Origin: Eublepharis macularius
Taxonomy: Eukaryota > Chordata > Lepidosauria > Squamata > Eublepharidae
Length of the DNA: 64,000 nt
NCBI RefSeq assembly: GCF_028583425.1
Contig: NC_072792.1
Coordinates: forward strand, 156,742,676 to 156,806,675
Direction: 5' to 3'
Under the pieces are notes generated by a model, which searched no databases, was not told the origin of the DNA, and worked only from the letters and a program-made list of their open reading frames with translations. A program made the position numbers and the translations under genes. Positions 10,546 through 22,445 of the stretch are shown piece after piece (the first letter of the stretch is position 1; every line of letters begins with the position of its first letter).

Positions 10546-11865
10546 GAGTGTTGTATCCAGTTGGCAGAGGGGTTTGTACCACAGCAGGACCTGGACACCC
10601 GGCCCGTCCTGGGTCTCTCCCACCTGCAAAGATGGGCAGAGGTGGCAGGCCTGTAAGGAAATAGCCTAACAAAGGAGAAGTGCAAAGCTCCATGCAGCTT
10701 AGGTCCTAACACACTTATTTCTCTGCAGCATCTTAGCTCAATGAAGTGCTGGCAGGAAGAGGGAAACAACAATCCTTTCAGGTAATTTCAACCTCAGTCT
10801 GAAGCCTTGGAGGCACAGCTGGTTCCAATGGACTGGCTTGAGACTTTTAGCTCCTGAATTGTGATCCAGAGGGGTGCAGCCATGCTGTGATCCTTGCCCC
10901 TGCAGAGACTTGTGTCCCCTCCAGTACATCGACATGCGTTCCTTGCTCCTGGGAAGACCTTTACGAGTTCCAGTACTCTGCCCTGTAAAGACAGAATGGA
11001 GAGCATCACATCTGCAGATGAAGTCCTGGGTGTGTGAAAGTAGAAAAAGCAACCCAGTTCTATACACCGTGGACTTAGAAAAAAGCCATGGTGAAACTTG
11101 ATTTTGTCTAGCTTTGATCTGGAGGCTTAATCTGAAATGTGCTGGGGCTCTCTTTCCTTAACTCCCTTATAAGGTCAAAGGGTTGTGCTTCTGCGCAAGG
11201 GAAATATTCTCCACATATCTAGCATTTACCTGGCAAAAAAATTAAATTTAACCAAGCACATTTAATATCAGTGGTAGTTCTTGACAAGTGTACGGTAAAA
11301 GAAGACCTGGATTTTAAAGTTACTTTCCATGTCTCTATGTTATTTATGATTTAAAACACAATACATTTTTGTACTTTTTCTGTCATCTAGCTGTCATTGC
11401 TCAATACCAGTTTTGCTTAAAAAATGGTGCCAAACTGTGTTGTCTGAGAGTCTAAACTTTAATTCACATTTTAAAATAGAAGCAGGCCAAGTTTATCAAT
11501 AGTCTAATTAATACTAACCCATTTTCTTTACTTGAAGTTGAAAGAAAACATCTGCACTTGTGCATATGATTCTGTTTAGACAGCTTGTTACAGATGGGTT
11601 CAGCTGATACTTTCCCTGCCTTTAGGATGAGCTGAACCTAATCCAGTTTTGTAAATTAAAAACAGGTGTCCAGATGTTTGGAAAGTACCAAATAAAACAA
11701 ATCTGTATATATTCTCCCCCCCCCCGCCATCGCATTAAGAACGCTTGCCAAAAATAGATGATAACACAAAAGATTTAGTGCCAAAAATTTGGCCCACCTT
11801 TAATTATATGACAATTAAAAATAGGTTGTCAAGGATTAGATTTCACCACACCAAAACAGACTTCT
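10545..11865. other. Unassigned stretch
   Basis: Frames of 81-109 codons (10527-11101) overlap on both strands without a domain. The remainder is AT-rich and unrecognised, apart from a C-run near 11720. Confidence 0.35.
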
Positions 11866-11867
11866 AT

Positions 11868-12180
11868 TTTAAATAAATTTTCTCTTTATATAACAGTTCA
11901 CTTTATCCCAGATAACAGGAACACATCAAGTGTAACAATAAAATCAACGCATAGGTAACGTCATTCTAAAACGCCCAGCAGAAAAACTTAAAAATAAAGT
12001 TGAACAGAAACTGAAGCCTTTAAAGATACCAATGAAGCAATCATTTACGCTCTTCTGAAGCGTTGCTTTACAAGCCTCCAGAAACTACAAGAGAAAATCT
12101 TATGATTTCATCCTGGAGTCTATTCTGCAACGTCAGAGCAGCCGCAGAAAAAGCCTGAGAGCAGGCCACATAAGAACCTA
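11868..12180 (-). mobile_element. Antisense LINE 3' UTR
   Basis: AAATAAATTTTCTCTTTATA then A-rich sequence with CAATAAAATCAACGCATAGG, and AAGCCTGAGAGCAGGCCACA. This matches the layout of the antisense LINE 3' UTR at 48650-49510. Confidence 0.35.
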
Positions 12181-12298
12181 TCCTCACTGGGGTCAGAACA
12201 AAGAAAAGGCATTGCTACCTTCCACTGTTGATGGAACTGCTTATTCTAAACAAATATAAAAATAATAAATAGTTATGTATTTTTTTGTAAATAACAAA

Positions 12299-12384
12299 AT
12301 GTCCCACAGTACCTTAAAGACTAATGAATTTATTGCGCTGTACACTTTTGTGGACTAGAGCTCACTTCCTCAGATCCATTAAGG
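12299..12384 (-). mobile_element. PLE-type terminal fragment with degraded hammerhead-like core
   Basis: Minus strand: CTGAGGAAGTGAGCTCTAGT, CCACAAAAGTGTACAG, then AATAAATTCATTAGTCTTTA and AGGTACTG. This is the order CTGA-GA, hairpin, AAAAG, then TTAGTCTTTAAGGT seen in the better copies. The GAAA box has become AAAA. Confidence 0.6.
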
Positions 12385-13288
12385 TAGCTTATCACGATTA
12401 CACCATGCACACAGGGTGAAAAAATATAAATGGCCCCCAAAGGCCGGGAAGTGGCATGAAGTCCAATCTGTAATGTCTTTATGCAAAACTCTAGCAAGTA
12501 CAAGAAAAACACAGTCACCATTAACAATAGTAGTGATTGGTGATTAAAGTTTTCCTAGCTTTGTTTTGTTAATTTTTAACATATTGCTGATGTCTCATTA
12601 AGTTGCCTGACTGTCATATCTTCCAAAATGTTTAGGAGGAAGTCTGAAATGGGTCTGAAATTTTCTGAAGGCGTTTGTGGGAAAGAATCTGTTATGCCTC
12701 TCTTGGAAAGGGTAAAGTTACTGCATTGCTGTCAATGGAAATTTGGATTTCTGCCAACACAATAAAGTCTAGAGAGCCCACCACTTAGCACATGTTGTAG
12801 CTTCTTCACTAAGCTTTTTGATATACACTTTTAGAATGCTGGATGATACTTTGGTATGAGCATAGGCACATTCCTCAACAGGAAAAAGAGGAAGGGTGAT
12901 ATTTAGGCTGGAGGCCTTATGCCTTTCCCTTTTAATAGTAATGATTGAATCCTTGGCACTGGATCAGCAGCCTAGGTTGTTATCTTGGTTCTGCAGCATA
13001 CAACAATCTGCAGTGTTAGATGTGGCCTTGTAGCTTTGTGTGAAGCTCCTTATTTGGCTTCGTAAGAATTGCCTTGTTGGATTAGACCCATCAAACCTTA
13101 GTCCATCCAAGGAGCACTGTCTCTGAAGCAGGTCATGCACCTGCTGAAGTGGGCTCTAGTTATTATAAACTGGGTTGGATTAAAATAACCATCTTCAATT
13201 GTCCCAGGCATTTAGATAAATGCCACCTCTGATATGGTGGTATTTGGCTGAAGCATGTAAGTAAGGGTGATTATACACATTATATACT
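12385..13288. other. Mostly unassigned
   Basis: About 13065-13130 (GAATTGCCTTGTTGGATTAG, then ACCCATCAAACCTTAGTCCA) resembles a dispersed reptile repeat containing GGATCAGACC-GGTCCATC words. Otherwise nothing recognised. Confidence 0.35.
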
Positions 13289-13289
13289 T

Positions 13290-14105
13290 GGGCTTCCAAA
13301 ACATTTTTTTTATGAACTTCATTTAAAAGAAGAAAAAAAGACATTTGAAAGTGCATAAAGAATCTTGAACAGAATACAGAATAATAGATTTAAGCTACAA
13401 CAGAAAATATAAGCAAGATATATAACACATCTAAATTTAATTATATTACTCCTCTCCTTCTCCTTAATTACTTATACACAAAATTTTACTCAACATTCTA
13501 TATTCAATCATATACATCATTTTATATTCAACGTTTTTAAGATCGTAGTTTTATTATTGATCTATATCCGTGTTAACTATTCTTAATTTTTCTAATTTTC
13601 CAGCTACGTATTCAAAGAAATTTCTCCATTTTTCCCGGAATTCCTGTGTTGGTATATTGTGCATATAAGAAGTTAACTGGCTTCCAAAATATTTCTTACA
13701 AAGTTCCTCACGAAAGATTCCTGAGTAAATTTAACAGCCATGGGATAAGAGGATCGCTTTATCCAAGGCTTTTTTCTGGGAAAAGAGGTGGTGGAACTCA
13801 GTGGGTTGCCTTGGAGAAAATGGTCACATGCAGTGCAGAGGGCAATCTCAACTCCCCTCTGTCTGGAGATCAGGGGGCGGGGCCACCAGCCATGTGACAA
13901 TTTTCAAGAGGTTCCGGAACTCCGTTTCACCGCGTTCCAACTGAAAAAAAGCCCTGGCTTTATCCATTATGGCCAATAGTTGATGTATCCTCATGATGCA
14001 AGAACCACTATGCTTGAAAAGACAGACAAAAGTTGTAAATGAACGATAAAACAATTCATAAAAAACACCATCTAATTTAGAGGCCATGACGACATCATAT
14101 GGCAA
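13290..14105 (-). mobile_element. Old L1 3' region, interrupted by a MITE
   Basis: From 13298 the + strand shows an antisense T-rich end and then AT-rich sequence. The phrase TCTCCATTTTTCCCGGAATT and nearby words parallel the C-terminal/3' UTR part of the better L1 at 15143-16322. The stretch is broken by the element at 13764-13956. Sequence resumes at 13965 and fades near 14105. Confidence 0.45.
13764..13956. mobile_element. CAGGGC-family hAT MITE, short copy
   Basis: Starts CAAGGCTTTTTTCTGGG and ends GAAAAAAAGCCCTG. It is flanked by a perfect 8-bp repeat GCTTTATC (13756-13763 and 13957-13964), diagnostic of hAT insertion. It is homologous to 18297-18550 but has only one arm of the inner palindrome, so it is 193 rather than 254 bases. 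Confidence 0.9.
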
Positions 14106-15065
14106 TGAACACCACCAGAATAGACAAAGGGTGGACCTGAGTGGAGATGACTCTCTTAGGCAATATCCTAAAGAACTTTATAACTACAATGGAGTTAGCT
14201 GCACTGTTTTGATCCTGTATGTCTGACATCCAAGATGAGATTTGCACTTTTTGTTCCTTTCTTCTCCAAGTTCAGTCAAGGTCAGATTTTTCTACCTCCC
14301 CAACAGGGAGACCTGCAGGCTCTATATAAGGGAGTCCTATTTTTGGCAAGACAGAGAAGTGCAGAACAAGGAAGCATGTGGTACTTGTGCTTCCTGTTCC
14401 CTTTGCTTCTTCATCATGTCTTTAGCAGTTCTCTACCATTAGATGTGATAAAGGGATTGCAGCTAAAAGACAGATTAACAGAATGCCCTTGGCTTGTCTG
14501 TTCCATACAGGTTGTTGACGCATTGACATGTTACCCTGAGATGTGAAGAAACTGAGATAAAGAGATCAGTAAGTAAGCCAATATTAATGAATTCTTTTGT
14601 AACAGGAATAAAGGGGGAAACAAACATGTTTTCTTTTGAGTTGCTGCAGCATTAAAGCAGTCAAAGCAATAATTATCTGAGTGCTGGAAGGGTAGGATGT
14701 ACTAAAGTGCTGCTATGGGAAAAAAGACTTTTCCAAGCTGGACCACTTAAAGAACAGAAATAAGGAACATGTGACATGAATACCATGTGTATGCCTAAAC
14801 ACAGATGTTAATTAAAACTCAGCATTAAAGACCCAGACAGAGCATACAAATATTGAACACTGAGCTTCAAATATGTTCTCCAGTTTTCAGGATAAAAATA
14901 GACTATACTTACTTAAAAGTCTGGGTAAAATGAAATGTTTGGGTGTGGCACCTAAAAGAGTACTCAAAGAATGCCATGTGCCTTGCCAATGTTGGAAAAA
15001 AACACACACTCTCTGATTGTCCCTGCCCTTCCCAGCTTTGCAAAGGGGGGGGGGGAGACAGAGAA
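14106..15065. other. Unassigned; TATA-like motif at 14321-14330
   Basis: TCTATATAAGGGAG at 14321 is a good TATA-box match followed by a purine-rich leader. It could be a remnant LTR promoter, but I find no LTR ends. Frames of 103 and 66 codons at 14235-14546 have no known domain. A G-run lies at 15046-15055. Confidence 0.3.
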
Positions 15066-15068
15066 AGT

Positions 15069-15142
15069 ACAATCCTAAGCAGAGTTACTTCAGTCTAAGA
15101 CATTTAATTTCAGTGGGCTTAGTCTGGAGTAACTCTATTTGG
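15069..15142. mobile_element. Short palindromic element, copy 4 (left part, split by L1)
   Basis: CAATCCTAAGCAGAGTTACT ... TTTCAGTGGGCTTAGTCTGG then AGTAACTCTATTTGG. Its right end (GGATTGCACTG) lies at 16338-16351, beyond the inserted L1. Rejoining across the L1 restores the usual foldback. Confidence 0.75.
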
Positions 15143-16322
15143 TTTTTTTTTTGTTAAAATTTTTATTGGGTGAGTATAAATTGCAATTACAAATTTTTCA
15201 TTAATACCCTTATTTCTAATCCTCCCCAGCCTTTCCCTCCCCCCTTTATCTAGGACTTCCAACAGTTTTCCAACCCTCTGTTAAATTCTATTACCTACTT
15301 CTCTATTCTTTTATTACATATCCTAATATATTATTATACTGGATAATATGTTAATAATTTCGATATACCTTAACCTCAATCTAATAATAACAATTATAGT
15401 ATATCTTTCTTCTTCTCTAGTAAAGATCTATATCTCTTCCAATCTACAAAATTAATAATTTTCTAACAACCATAATTTTCCCTTTATGTCCCACCTTTTC
15501 TCTAAATACTGTTTTAGTCTCCCCCAGTCATTAAAAAATTCTTCTGGATTCTGATCTCTCAACCTTCTCCTCATTTTGTCCATTTCTGCCATGTGCAGCA
15601 ATTTTTATATCCAATTTTCAATCGATGGTACTTCTTGTGTTTTCCACTTCTGTGCATATAAAATTCTTGCCGCTGTTGTCATATAAAATAGTAATGTTCT
15701 GTATTGCATGGGGATTTCTTCCATGTTCAAGTTCAGCAGCGACAGTTCCGGGTTCTTTTTTATTGAAAATTGTAAAATTTCATTAATAATTTCTATAATA
15801 TCTCCCCAGAACTGTTTAGCTACCTCACAGGTCCACCACATATGATACAATGATCCTTCATGGTTATTACACTTGCAACATTTATCTGACATTTTGGAAA
15901 TCCCATATGCTATTTTCTTCGGCGTTAAGTACCACCTATATATACATTCTCTCTAATATTGGTACAGGTTGAAATCTTCAATGTATTTTTCCACAAGTAT
16001 TCCCACGATTCCATCATTATATCTCTGTTGCAATTGATAGCCCACTTCACCATCTGAACTTTAACAATTTCATCTTCTGTATACCACTTCAGCAATATCT
16101 TATAAACTTTAGATATCATTTTCTTGCCTTCTTGAAGTATATTTTCTTCCAATTCTGAATTTTTCCATTTAAGCCCCCGTTTTAGACGGTCCGAGTCATA
16201 TAAATCTTTAATCTGTCTGTACTGGAACCATCCATAGTGAGAAGATAGTTCTTCTTCTGTTTTAATCTTTGTCATATTTTGCTCCATTTTCAAAATCTCT
16301 TTATATGGCAAACACTGTTCTT
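15143..16322 (-). mobile_element. 5'-truncated L1 LINE with 18-bp target duplication
   Basis: The + strand begins with a run of ten T (the poly-A tail) and antisense 3' UTR. Two minus-strand frames, 15605-15892 and 15925-16311, match the C-terminal part of L1 ORF2. The first includes the zinc-knuckle-like region with CCKCNNHEGSLYHMWWTCEV, whose HMWWTC word is characteristic of L1. The frames are separated by a stop or frameshift. The insert is flanked by TGGAGTAACTCTATTTGG at 15125-15142 and 16323-16340, a perfect 18-bp duplication. It is therefore a fairly recent, 5'-truncated (1180-base), inactive copy. Confidence 0.9.
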
Positions 16323-16351
16323 TGGAGTAACTCTATTTGGGATTGCACTGA

Positions 16352-17160
16352 GAGAGCAGGGTTTTGAGGAAGATCTTAGCGGGCAGTTGCTTTTTACAGA
16401 AGATATTCCCACAAGATCTACTGAATTCAATGGTAAATTACATGATACGTTTTTGGCGAGCTGGGTCTGGGTTCCTCGGACCTGACTCATTTTCCCCACA
16501 GCCTCACAAAATAAAACGGTTCAAGGGGAAAGGCAAGAGCCTCTCTTCCTCTCATGCTGCAGCTCTCAACAATATGTATCTTCTCAGTTTAGGTGTTTGT
16601 CATATTTGTCTTCTGTTCGCTGCAAATCTGTACTTGGGATCTTTATTCCAGTAATTAGCTTGGCGCAGCTGTGGGGGAAGTGAGTCGCCAGAAGTGAGTC
16701 ATCCAAAACGCATCATGTTGTTTGGTCCTAACTCCCTAGTCATCATTCTTAGGCTCAGAGTCTTAAGAACAAAAACCAAAACCAGATAGGTAGCCATCTT
16801 GTTGACAATTTTTTTGGGTCATTTTTATTTCTGTGGAGCTTGTAATCAACTCTTTGTTCAGTTCACCAATGACATGAGAAAGTTATTTTAAAACCGGTGA
16901 TTTTAAATGGAATAAATGCCCACTCCTAATAATAACCACCTAAGATGGGGTATACAGATCCCTACACCAGATATTATGGGGTGTACAGATCCCTCACCAT
17001 CTATTATATGTTGGCTCTATAGAGATGGAAATTGCCTATCTTGCTCCCTCTCTTCTCAACCTTATCCATCTTGCCAGTTTAGGTTATTTGTCATATTTGT
17101 CTTCCATTTGCTACAAGTCTGTAATTGGGATCTTTACTTCGGTAATTGGCTTGGTTTTTC
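16352..17160. repeat. Diverged direct duplication within unassigned sequence
   Basis: About 16568-16660 and 17052-17155 are related. Both contain GTTTAGGT-TTTGTCATATTTGTCTTC, then a GGGATCTTTA word, a GTAATT word and GGCTTGG or TTGGCGC endings. The distance between copies is about 487 bases. A small tandem repeat (GGGGTATACAGATCCCTACA and GGGGTGTACAGATCCCTCAC) lies at 16947-17000. Confidence 0.55.
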
Positions 17161-18288
17161 AGAAGTCAGAGCTTCCATTTCATTTGGTGGGGAATGATAG
17201 ATTTCAAAGCCTTTGAAACCTAGGAATGTGTCTAAATAGGAGTTGTGGAGTCTGACTGTTTTCTGCATCTGTTTTCAGTAGTCAGCTGTAACAAAGGATT
17301 GGTGGTTATTGCTAGCTATACAAAAAAAACCCCAGATTGTTTTAATTTAATGATCTCCCCCCCCCCCCGCCTTGCTGTTTTCATTATAAAGAACTGATTC
17401 CAGACAGCTGTGATCCAGTATTACCAGACGTCCAATGATGGAAAAAACACCTAAGAAGAAATCTGACGCACTCTTCTTTGGAGTGGTGGAAACCACATTT
17501 ATTTTAGCAACACATGTATAGGAGTCTTCCAAGACTCTTGCCTCTTGCAGACAGAACCATCTTCTTTCACTGTGGGAAGGACTTCCTGTAGTTCAGATTC
17601 TCCTCACCCACTGCTTTCAGAGACAAAAAAGAGCAGTATTCATTTCACAAGGTCTAGCAAGGGGGGGGGTGGCATAGGTCCTGTCGCTCCAGCATTGGGT
17701 TCACTTTAGGAACTGAATTGCAATGTTTGGCCAGTCTGTGCTCAGCTGAATCTTCCTTGTTTCCCCCTTCTCTCTTCACCTCATTCCCCCCTTCCCTTCC
17801 TTTCTCCACCTCCTCAACCAATAGATGTTTCCTTTATACTCCAGCTTCTCTTATCTTTTTTCCAGCTCCTTCCAGCTGTTCACACAGCATCGCCCTACAA
17901 TGCCACATCTGCCAGGCGCACTCCTCCCCTTCTATACATTGAGCAAGATGGCTCACTGTGTGAACTGGGTCCCATATGTGGCAGGAATCCAAGTCAACAG
18001 AGTTCACTCATGAGGATGAGGAAAACACCACACGATGGCTGTGCTTCATGCAGCGAACCCAGACAAACGAAACGGCTGCAAGATGAATATAAATTGTATT
18101 TATATACACCGTGTATGGGTAAGCACCGTGGAGCTGATGATCTTCCTAAGCCATTCAATATCTATTTGCTTATATATTTGCTTAGATCAATGCTGGGCTC
18201 AGATTACGATGCTGCTCCTTTCACACACATTCTCACTGATATTCATGCTTGGAAGTTTGGGATATTTGTCCTATTATTATCCTTTATG
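17160..18288. other. Unassigned; C-run and pyrimidine-rich tract
   Basis: C-run at 17357-17368, G-run at 17661-17669, and a strongly pyrimidine-rich block at 17755-17875 resembling those at 31725-31970 and 60180-60330. Frames here are low-complexity or unrecognised. Confidence 0.4.
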
Positions 18289-18296
18289 GTCAGAAC

Positions 18297-18550
18297 CAGG
18301 GCTTTTTTCTGGGAAAAGAGGTGGCAGAACTCGGTGGGTTGCCCTCAGAGAAAATGGTCACATGGCTGGTGGCCCCGCCCCCTGATCTCCAGACAGAGGG
18401 GAGTTTAGATTGCCCTCCATGGTGCGGCGCAGAAGGCAATCTAAACTCCCCTCTGTCTGGAGATCAGGGGGTGGGGCCACCAGCCATGTGACCATTTTCA
18501 AGAGGTTCTAGAACTCCATTTCACCGCGTTCCAGCTGAAAAAAAGCCCTG
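18297..18550. mobile_element. CAGGGC-family hAT MITE, full copy with perfect inner palindrome
   Basis: Begins CAGGGCTTTTTTCTGGG and ends GAAAAAAAGCCCTG. It is flanked by a perfect 8-bp repeat GTCAGAAC (18289-18296 and 18551-18558). Inside, about 18365-18412 and 18432-18482 form a near-perfect hairpin (GGTGGCCCCGCCCCCTGATC opposite GATCAGGGGGTGGGGCCACC). There is no coding; the 132- and 116-codon frames running through it are accidental. Confidence 0.93.
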
Positions 18551-18559
18551 GTCAGAACA

Positions 18560-19990
18560 TGTTTATAACTGTAATCAGTGTATTTTTTCCTGCAGTTTAA
18601 ACGCACTATAATTTCTACGCTCCGTAACCAGATTAATTTCTATCTTTGTCTCCTCATATTGTCTGTTTCCTCTCACCAGCTCAACCTGTTGTGCTTGGCA
18701 ATAACATTATTTTGATTCCCGGTTTTTAGAAGAATAGGCTATTATTCCCCTCTTTTTTTTCTTTCTTAACACTGTGTTTTTATAAACATCAGGTTGCTGG
18801 TGTGTGACAAAGGTCACTCTGTGTTATCCAAAATATTGTGTCAACGTGGCAAGAAGTAATTAGACATTTGAAAGCAGCAATGAGCTAGCAACAAATAATG
18901 TTGTTACCCATCCTGAGTCCATTCATGGGGAGGGTTAGAAATTTAATAAATTAGATGAATTCAAAGGCTTTGCAGCTGGAGATGCCCTTCCATTCTGAGG
19001 CCTCTGCTCTCCATAGTTTTCCTATCCTGTTCAACAAGTAATAGTTTTATAGTGATGGTTACTCTTCAAAAACTTGATACATATGACTCTGTAATTTACA
19101 TGATTTGTTTTCAGTTTTGATCTTTGGTCTGTAAAAATGTATTTTTGCAATAACTCTATAATAACAGGATAACATTTCCCCCTTCTTCTAATCAGTAGCC
19201 AAAAGCCATTTCTCATTCTCCCTGAGGTTCTGCAGTGCTCTCACCTTTGCCTGCATAAATAGTTATGTGAAAAAACTAGCAGCGTGCTTTATGTCTTGCA
19301 GATCTCAGTGTATTGCTGTGGAACGCTGCTACTTCAGCAGTTTCATTTGCTGACAGACCTTCTGCCTAAGGAGCCCTAAGATCTTTCAACAGAGCTCAAA
19401 ATCTCTATCAGATTTGTGCTTACTCAAATTCACAAAGTCAAGAGACGAGTGAGAAGTGCCCTTTAGATTTTACAGTACCAGATGTGGAATTTAAGGAGGG
19501 AGATCTGGTGTGTAACACATTCATTCTTGATAATGCAATAGGCTTATTTTTTGAAAGTTAGAATTTCACTGCAGCATTTGCCTTTGAAGAATAAAAATAT
19601 TTTGTAAAGATCCTTACAACAGTTTCAAATGCTCATGCTTCTTAGCAGACTAAGTGTTTTTTTCTGATTACAGAAATTAAAATCAATAGTAGACCTTTAT
19701 CTCTTGATGTTTCCAATGTGGCCTTCAATACTGAACCTTTACTTATTGATCAATGGAAACTTTTAAAAGCTGCCACTGCATCTGCAAAATGCTATCTACT
19801 AGGCTGGAGAGTGGTGTGATGAACCCAGTGTGTCTCCATGTGGCAATTAACCCATCCGCTATCTCTCATGATGAATTTGGCATATCCTATGCCGTCAACT
19901 CTAGCTGGTTCAACTTGGGAGCTGGTAACACAGTTAGAATTTGACCTAAGATCTAATTCATTGGATGCCTTGGATCTAACATACATTTTG
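18560..19990. other. Unassigned; LINE tail scrap at 18895-18962
   Basis: TTACCCATCCTGAGTCCATT, then GGGGAGGGTTAGAAATTTAA and TAAAT, is the 3' end box of a CR1/L2-type LINE on the + strand. No other feature recognised. Confidence 0.4.
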
Positions 19991-19994
19991 AGAT

Positions 19995-20310
19995 CACGAC
20001 TAGGAGTTTGCACTGAAATTTTTTTTGCTTCAGTTTTGGATCTGGAGTTTCCGAAGGAAATATGCACTGTTATTGGTTTTTTCAAAATGGGGTTGCTGGT
20101 TTGGATCTAATCCAGTGTTGTTGCTGTTGTTGTTATCGTGAGTTTGAGTCCCGTTCTTTTCAATGAGGGCTTCCAGGCTATTTGGGGCAGCTGTTTTTGC
20201 ACTTAACAGCACCAAAATTGCACAGAACACAGTCTTCCCTCTAAACTATCTATCCACCAAGTTTTACCTTAGTTATACTACATACAAACACACAACAACA
20301 ACAACAGACC
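19995..20310. repeat. Unclassified dispersed-looking repeat with (ACA)n end
   Basis: TTGTTGCTGTTGTTGTTATC near 20120 and ACACACAACAACAACAACAG at about 20288-20306 give complementary GTT/AAC ends around an unrecognised body. It may be a foldback or a SINE-like unit. Confidence 0.3.
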
Positions 20311-20865
20311 CTAAAGAAAGTGGCTGTTAGTAGGTGTACACTACAATAAGAAACTGGCAGGCAAAGGAGTAATGGGACAGTGGTGGCATTAAAAACAATG
20401 CTGCTTTATGGTCATTTTTTTCTTTTTCTGTAGTGCCAATAAATTATTACCTGTACATCCTGCTGTTGTCTGTTGGTGCCATGGTTCCTTGTGATTTGTA
20501 GCTTTGTTCCAATGAGGAAGGGGCGTTCTTGCATTAATCTCCATCACCCATGTGGTAGCAGGCAGGCAGCAAGATTGTCTGAATCCCACCACACCCCCAC
20601 CTCTGCCGCCTAAACAGACCTGTGTTTTTCCATAAGTTTTCTTTTTGCTGTGGGCAAGCAGGATTTGTTTTTGAAAGGGCAGAGCAGGCAAATGGCTTGC
20701 TGGGTGGGGGGGTCAATGTTTAAACAGTAGTATTACTCCATTGAGATATTTTGCATTACTGCATTAAGATATTTTGCATATCAATATGCATGGAAACTTA
20801 AAAAAAACCCTTTATTTAAATGTGGTTGTAATAGATCTGTGCAAAAGATAAACAAAAGAAGTGGT
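20310..20865. other. Unassigned stretch
   Basis: No gene or repeat family recognised. Minus-strand frames of 100 and 60 codons at 20389-20716 look accidental. Confidence 0.35.
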
Positions 20866-20869
20866 TTAA

Positions 20870-21430
20870 CATGATAAACTGATAACTATTAATCAAACAT
20901 GCCTATTATACAGTTAATTACTTACAGTTGAGAAAGACAAACAACTGACTTTTAAGACATTTACAAATAAAACAATGCCTCAAAATATTCACTGGTTGAA
21001 GTAGACCTTTTCACCAAGTCATTTTCTGTAAGATATTCCATCACTGGAAGCCAATATTCCATAAGGTACAATTTGTGGTTGGGGTGTTCTGTTTGTGCAA
21101 TCTAGTCAGAAAGTTTCTCCATAGTGAACCAGTCCCAAACCCGAATGATCCAGTTGGAAATGTGAGGTGCAGTTTTTTCTTTCCAGAAAAAGGAAAGAAA
21201 AAACTATTTTCTTTCCAGAAAATAGTTGATTTAGCTGCTGATAGGAGAGTGGCTATTAAGTTCTTGCGAGAATGTTGGAATTGTTTTATCTTGCGAATAC
21301 TTAAAAAGTATAGTCTCCGGCTCCATAGGTACAGTATAATTAGTCATTAGTTTTATGATTTCAATTACCTTAGTCCAAAATCTTTGGATTTCTACATATT
21401 CCCAAATATGAATGAAAACTTTGATACAGA
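20870..21430 (-). mobile_element. Old L1 ORF2 3' remnant
   Basis: The minus-strand translation is broken by stops and frameshifts. It retains an FIFGNM-like version of the L1 HIWW-C box (about 21385-21420), then an LLSAAKSTIFWK-like segment (about 21215-21245) and an FTMEKL-like segment near 21110. This order is that of L1 ORF2 C-termini. It is much older than the copy at 15143. Confidence 0.5.
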
Positions 21431-22200
21431 TTAATAATAAGTTTTAAAAACTAAATTGAACATAGCAGAAAATCTGCTGACTGAAATGTTTATTTTCTTT
21501 ACCAGTTCTATACCAACACTTGCTTGTTTTCTTTTGTTTTTTTAAAAATATATTAAGTTATTAGTTGGAACTTGGTTCAACAGACTGATGATTAATTTTT
21601 CATGGTGCTACATTGGCCTCTTGTGGACAAAATTCAAACAGCAGCAAATGGAGCTGCTGAGACGTCTGTTACTCAAGGTTAATATTGCAAGGATATTAAC
21701 CAAATGGAATGTGCAAAAGAGAAAAAGAATGCTGGGTTTGTCATTATGTTGCAGATCCTGGCAAAGGGGGAAGGACAAGCACATTCTTTTTGAAGGTTCA
21801 TCTCCCCCCCCCACACCACTCCTAAAAACTGCATACCATGTTCTTTTTCTGTGCAATGGAATGGAAGTACATTTGTGATGTTAATCTTTAAAGAATATCT
21901 AAAATATTCCCTGCTGTTGTAACTCATTGGGCCAGAATTATACAAAAGGACACTTGTCTCGGGCAGAAACAGAACTTGCTTCAAACTATGAGCTTATAGT
22001 CATTTTCATTTTGCATGTGTGGCTACCGGTTTCCAAATTAGTATTATTCTTGTTTATTGGTAACGTCTAAAAATATACTTACCAGAATAGTTGCAGGAAG
22101 CTTGTGAGTACATATATTTTAATAACATTCTGATTTTTTTTTCATAAAAATGGACAGCATTGGAAAAAGAAAATAGGACTGAACATCATCTGGATATTTG
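21430..22200. other. Unassigned stretch
   Basis: Overlapping frames of 96, 82 and 101 codons at 21588-21984 on both strands show no domain. No repeat family recognised. Confidence 0.35.
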
Positions 22201-22202
22201 TC

Positions 22203-22445
22203 TTATTTCATTTATTTCATCTCAGAGATGGAAGAGACCACCCATTTAGTCCAACTCCTGCCAATGCAGGAAATACAGCTATAGTATCTCTGACAAGTAG
22301 ATATACAATACTTAAAAACTTCCAACAACAAAGAATCCACCACCTCAAGTGCTGAACACACCACACTGTCAGGAAATTCGTCCTCAAATTTAATCAAAAC
22401 CTCCTTTGCTGTAGTTTATATGCATTGGTCCAAGTCTTGTCACCC
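22203..22445 (-). mobile_element. CR1 LINE 3' UTR, antisense
   Basis: GAGATGGAAGAGACCACCCA then TTTAGTCCAACTCCTGCC, later AAGAATCCACCACCTCAAGT and GTCAGGAAATTCGTCCTC, is the standard antisense order of amniote CR1 3' ends. Non-coding remnant. Confidence 0.8.

Noticed and set aside
14321-14330. Gene promoter with TATA box
   Set aside because: A lone TATATAA match in AT-rich DNA without CpG enrichment, exon or LTR ends; noted but not called.
18010-18408. 132- and 116-codon open frames
   Set aside because: The longer parts run through the CAGGGC MITE; no domain.
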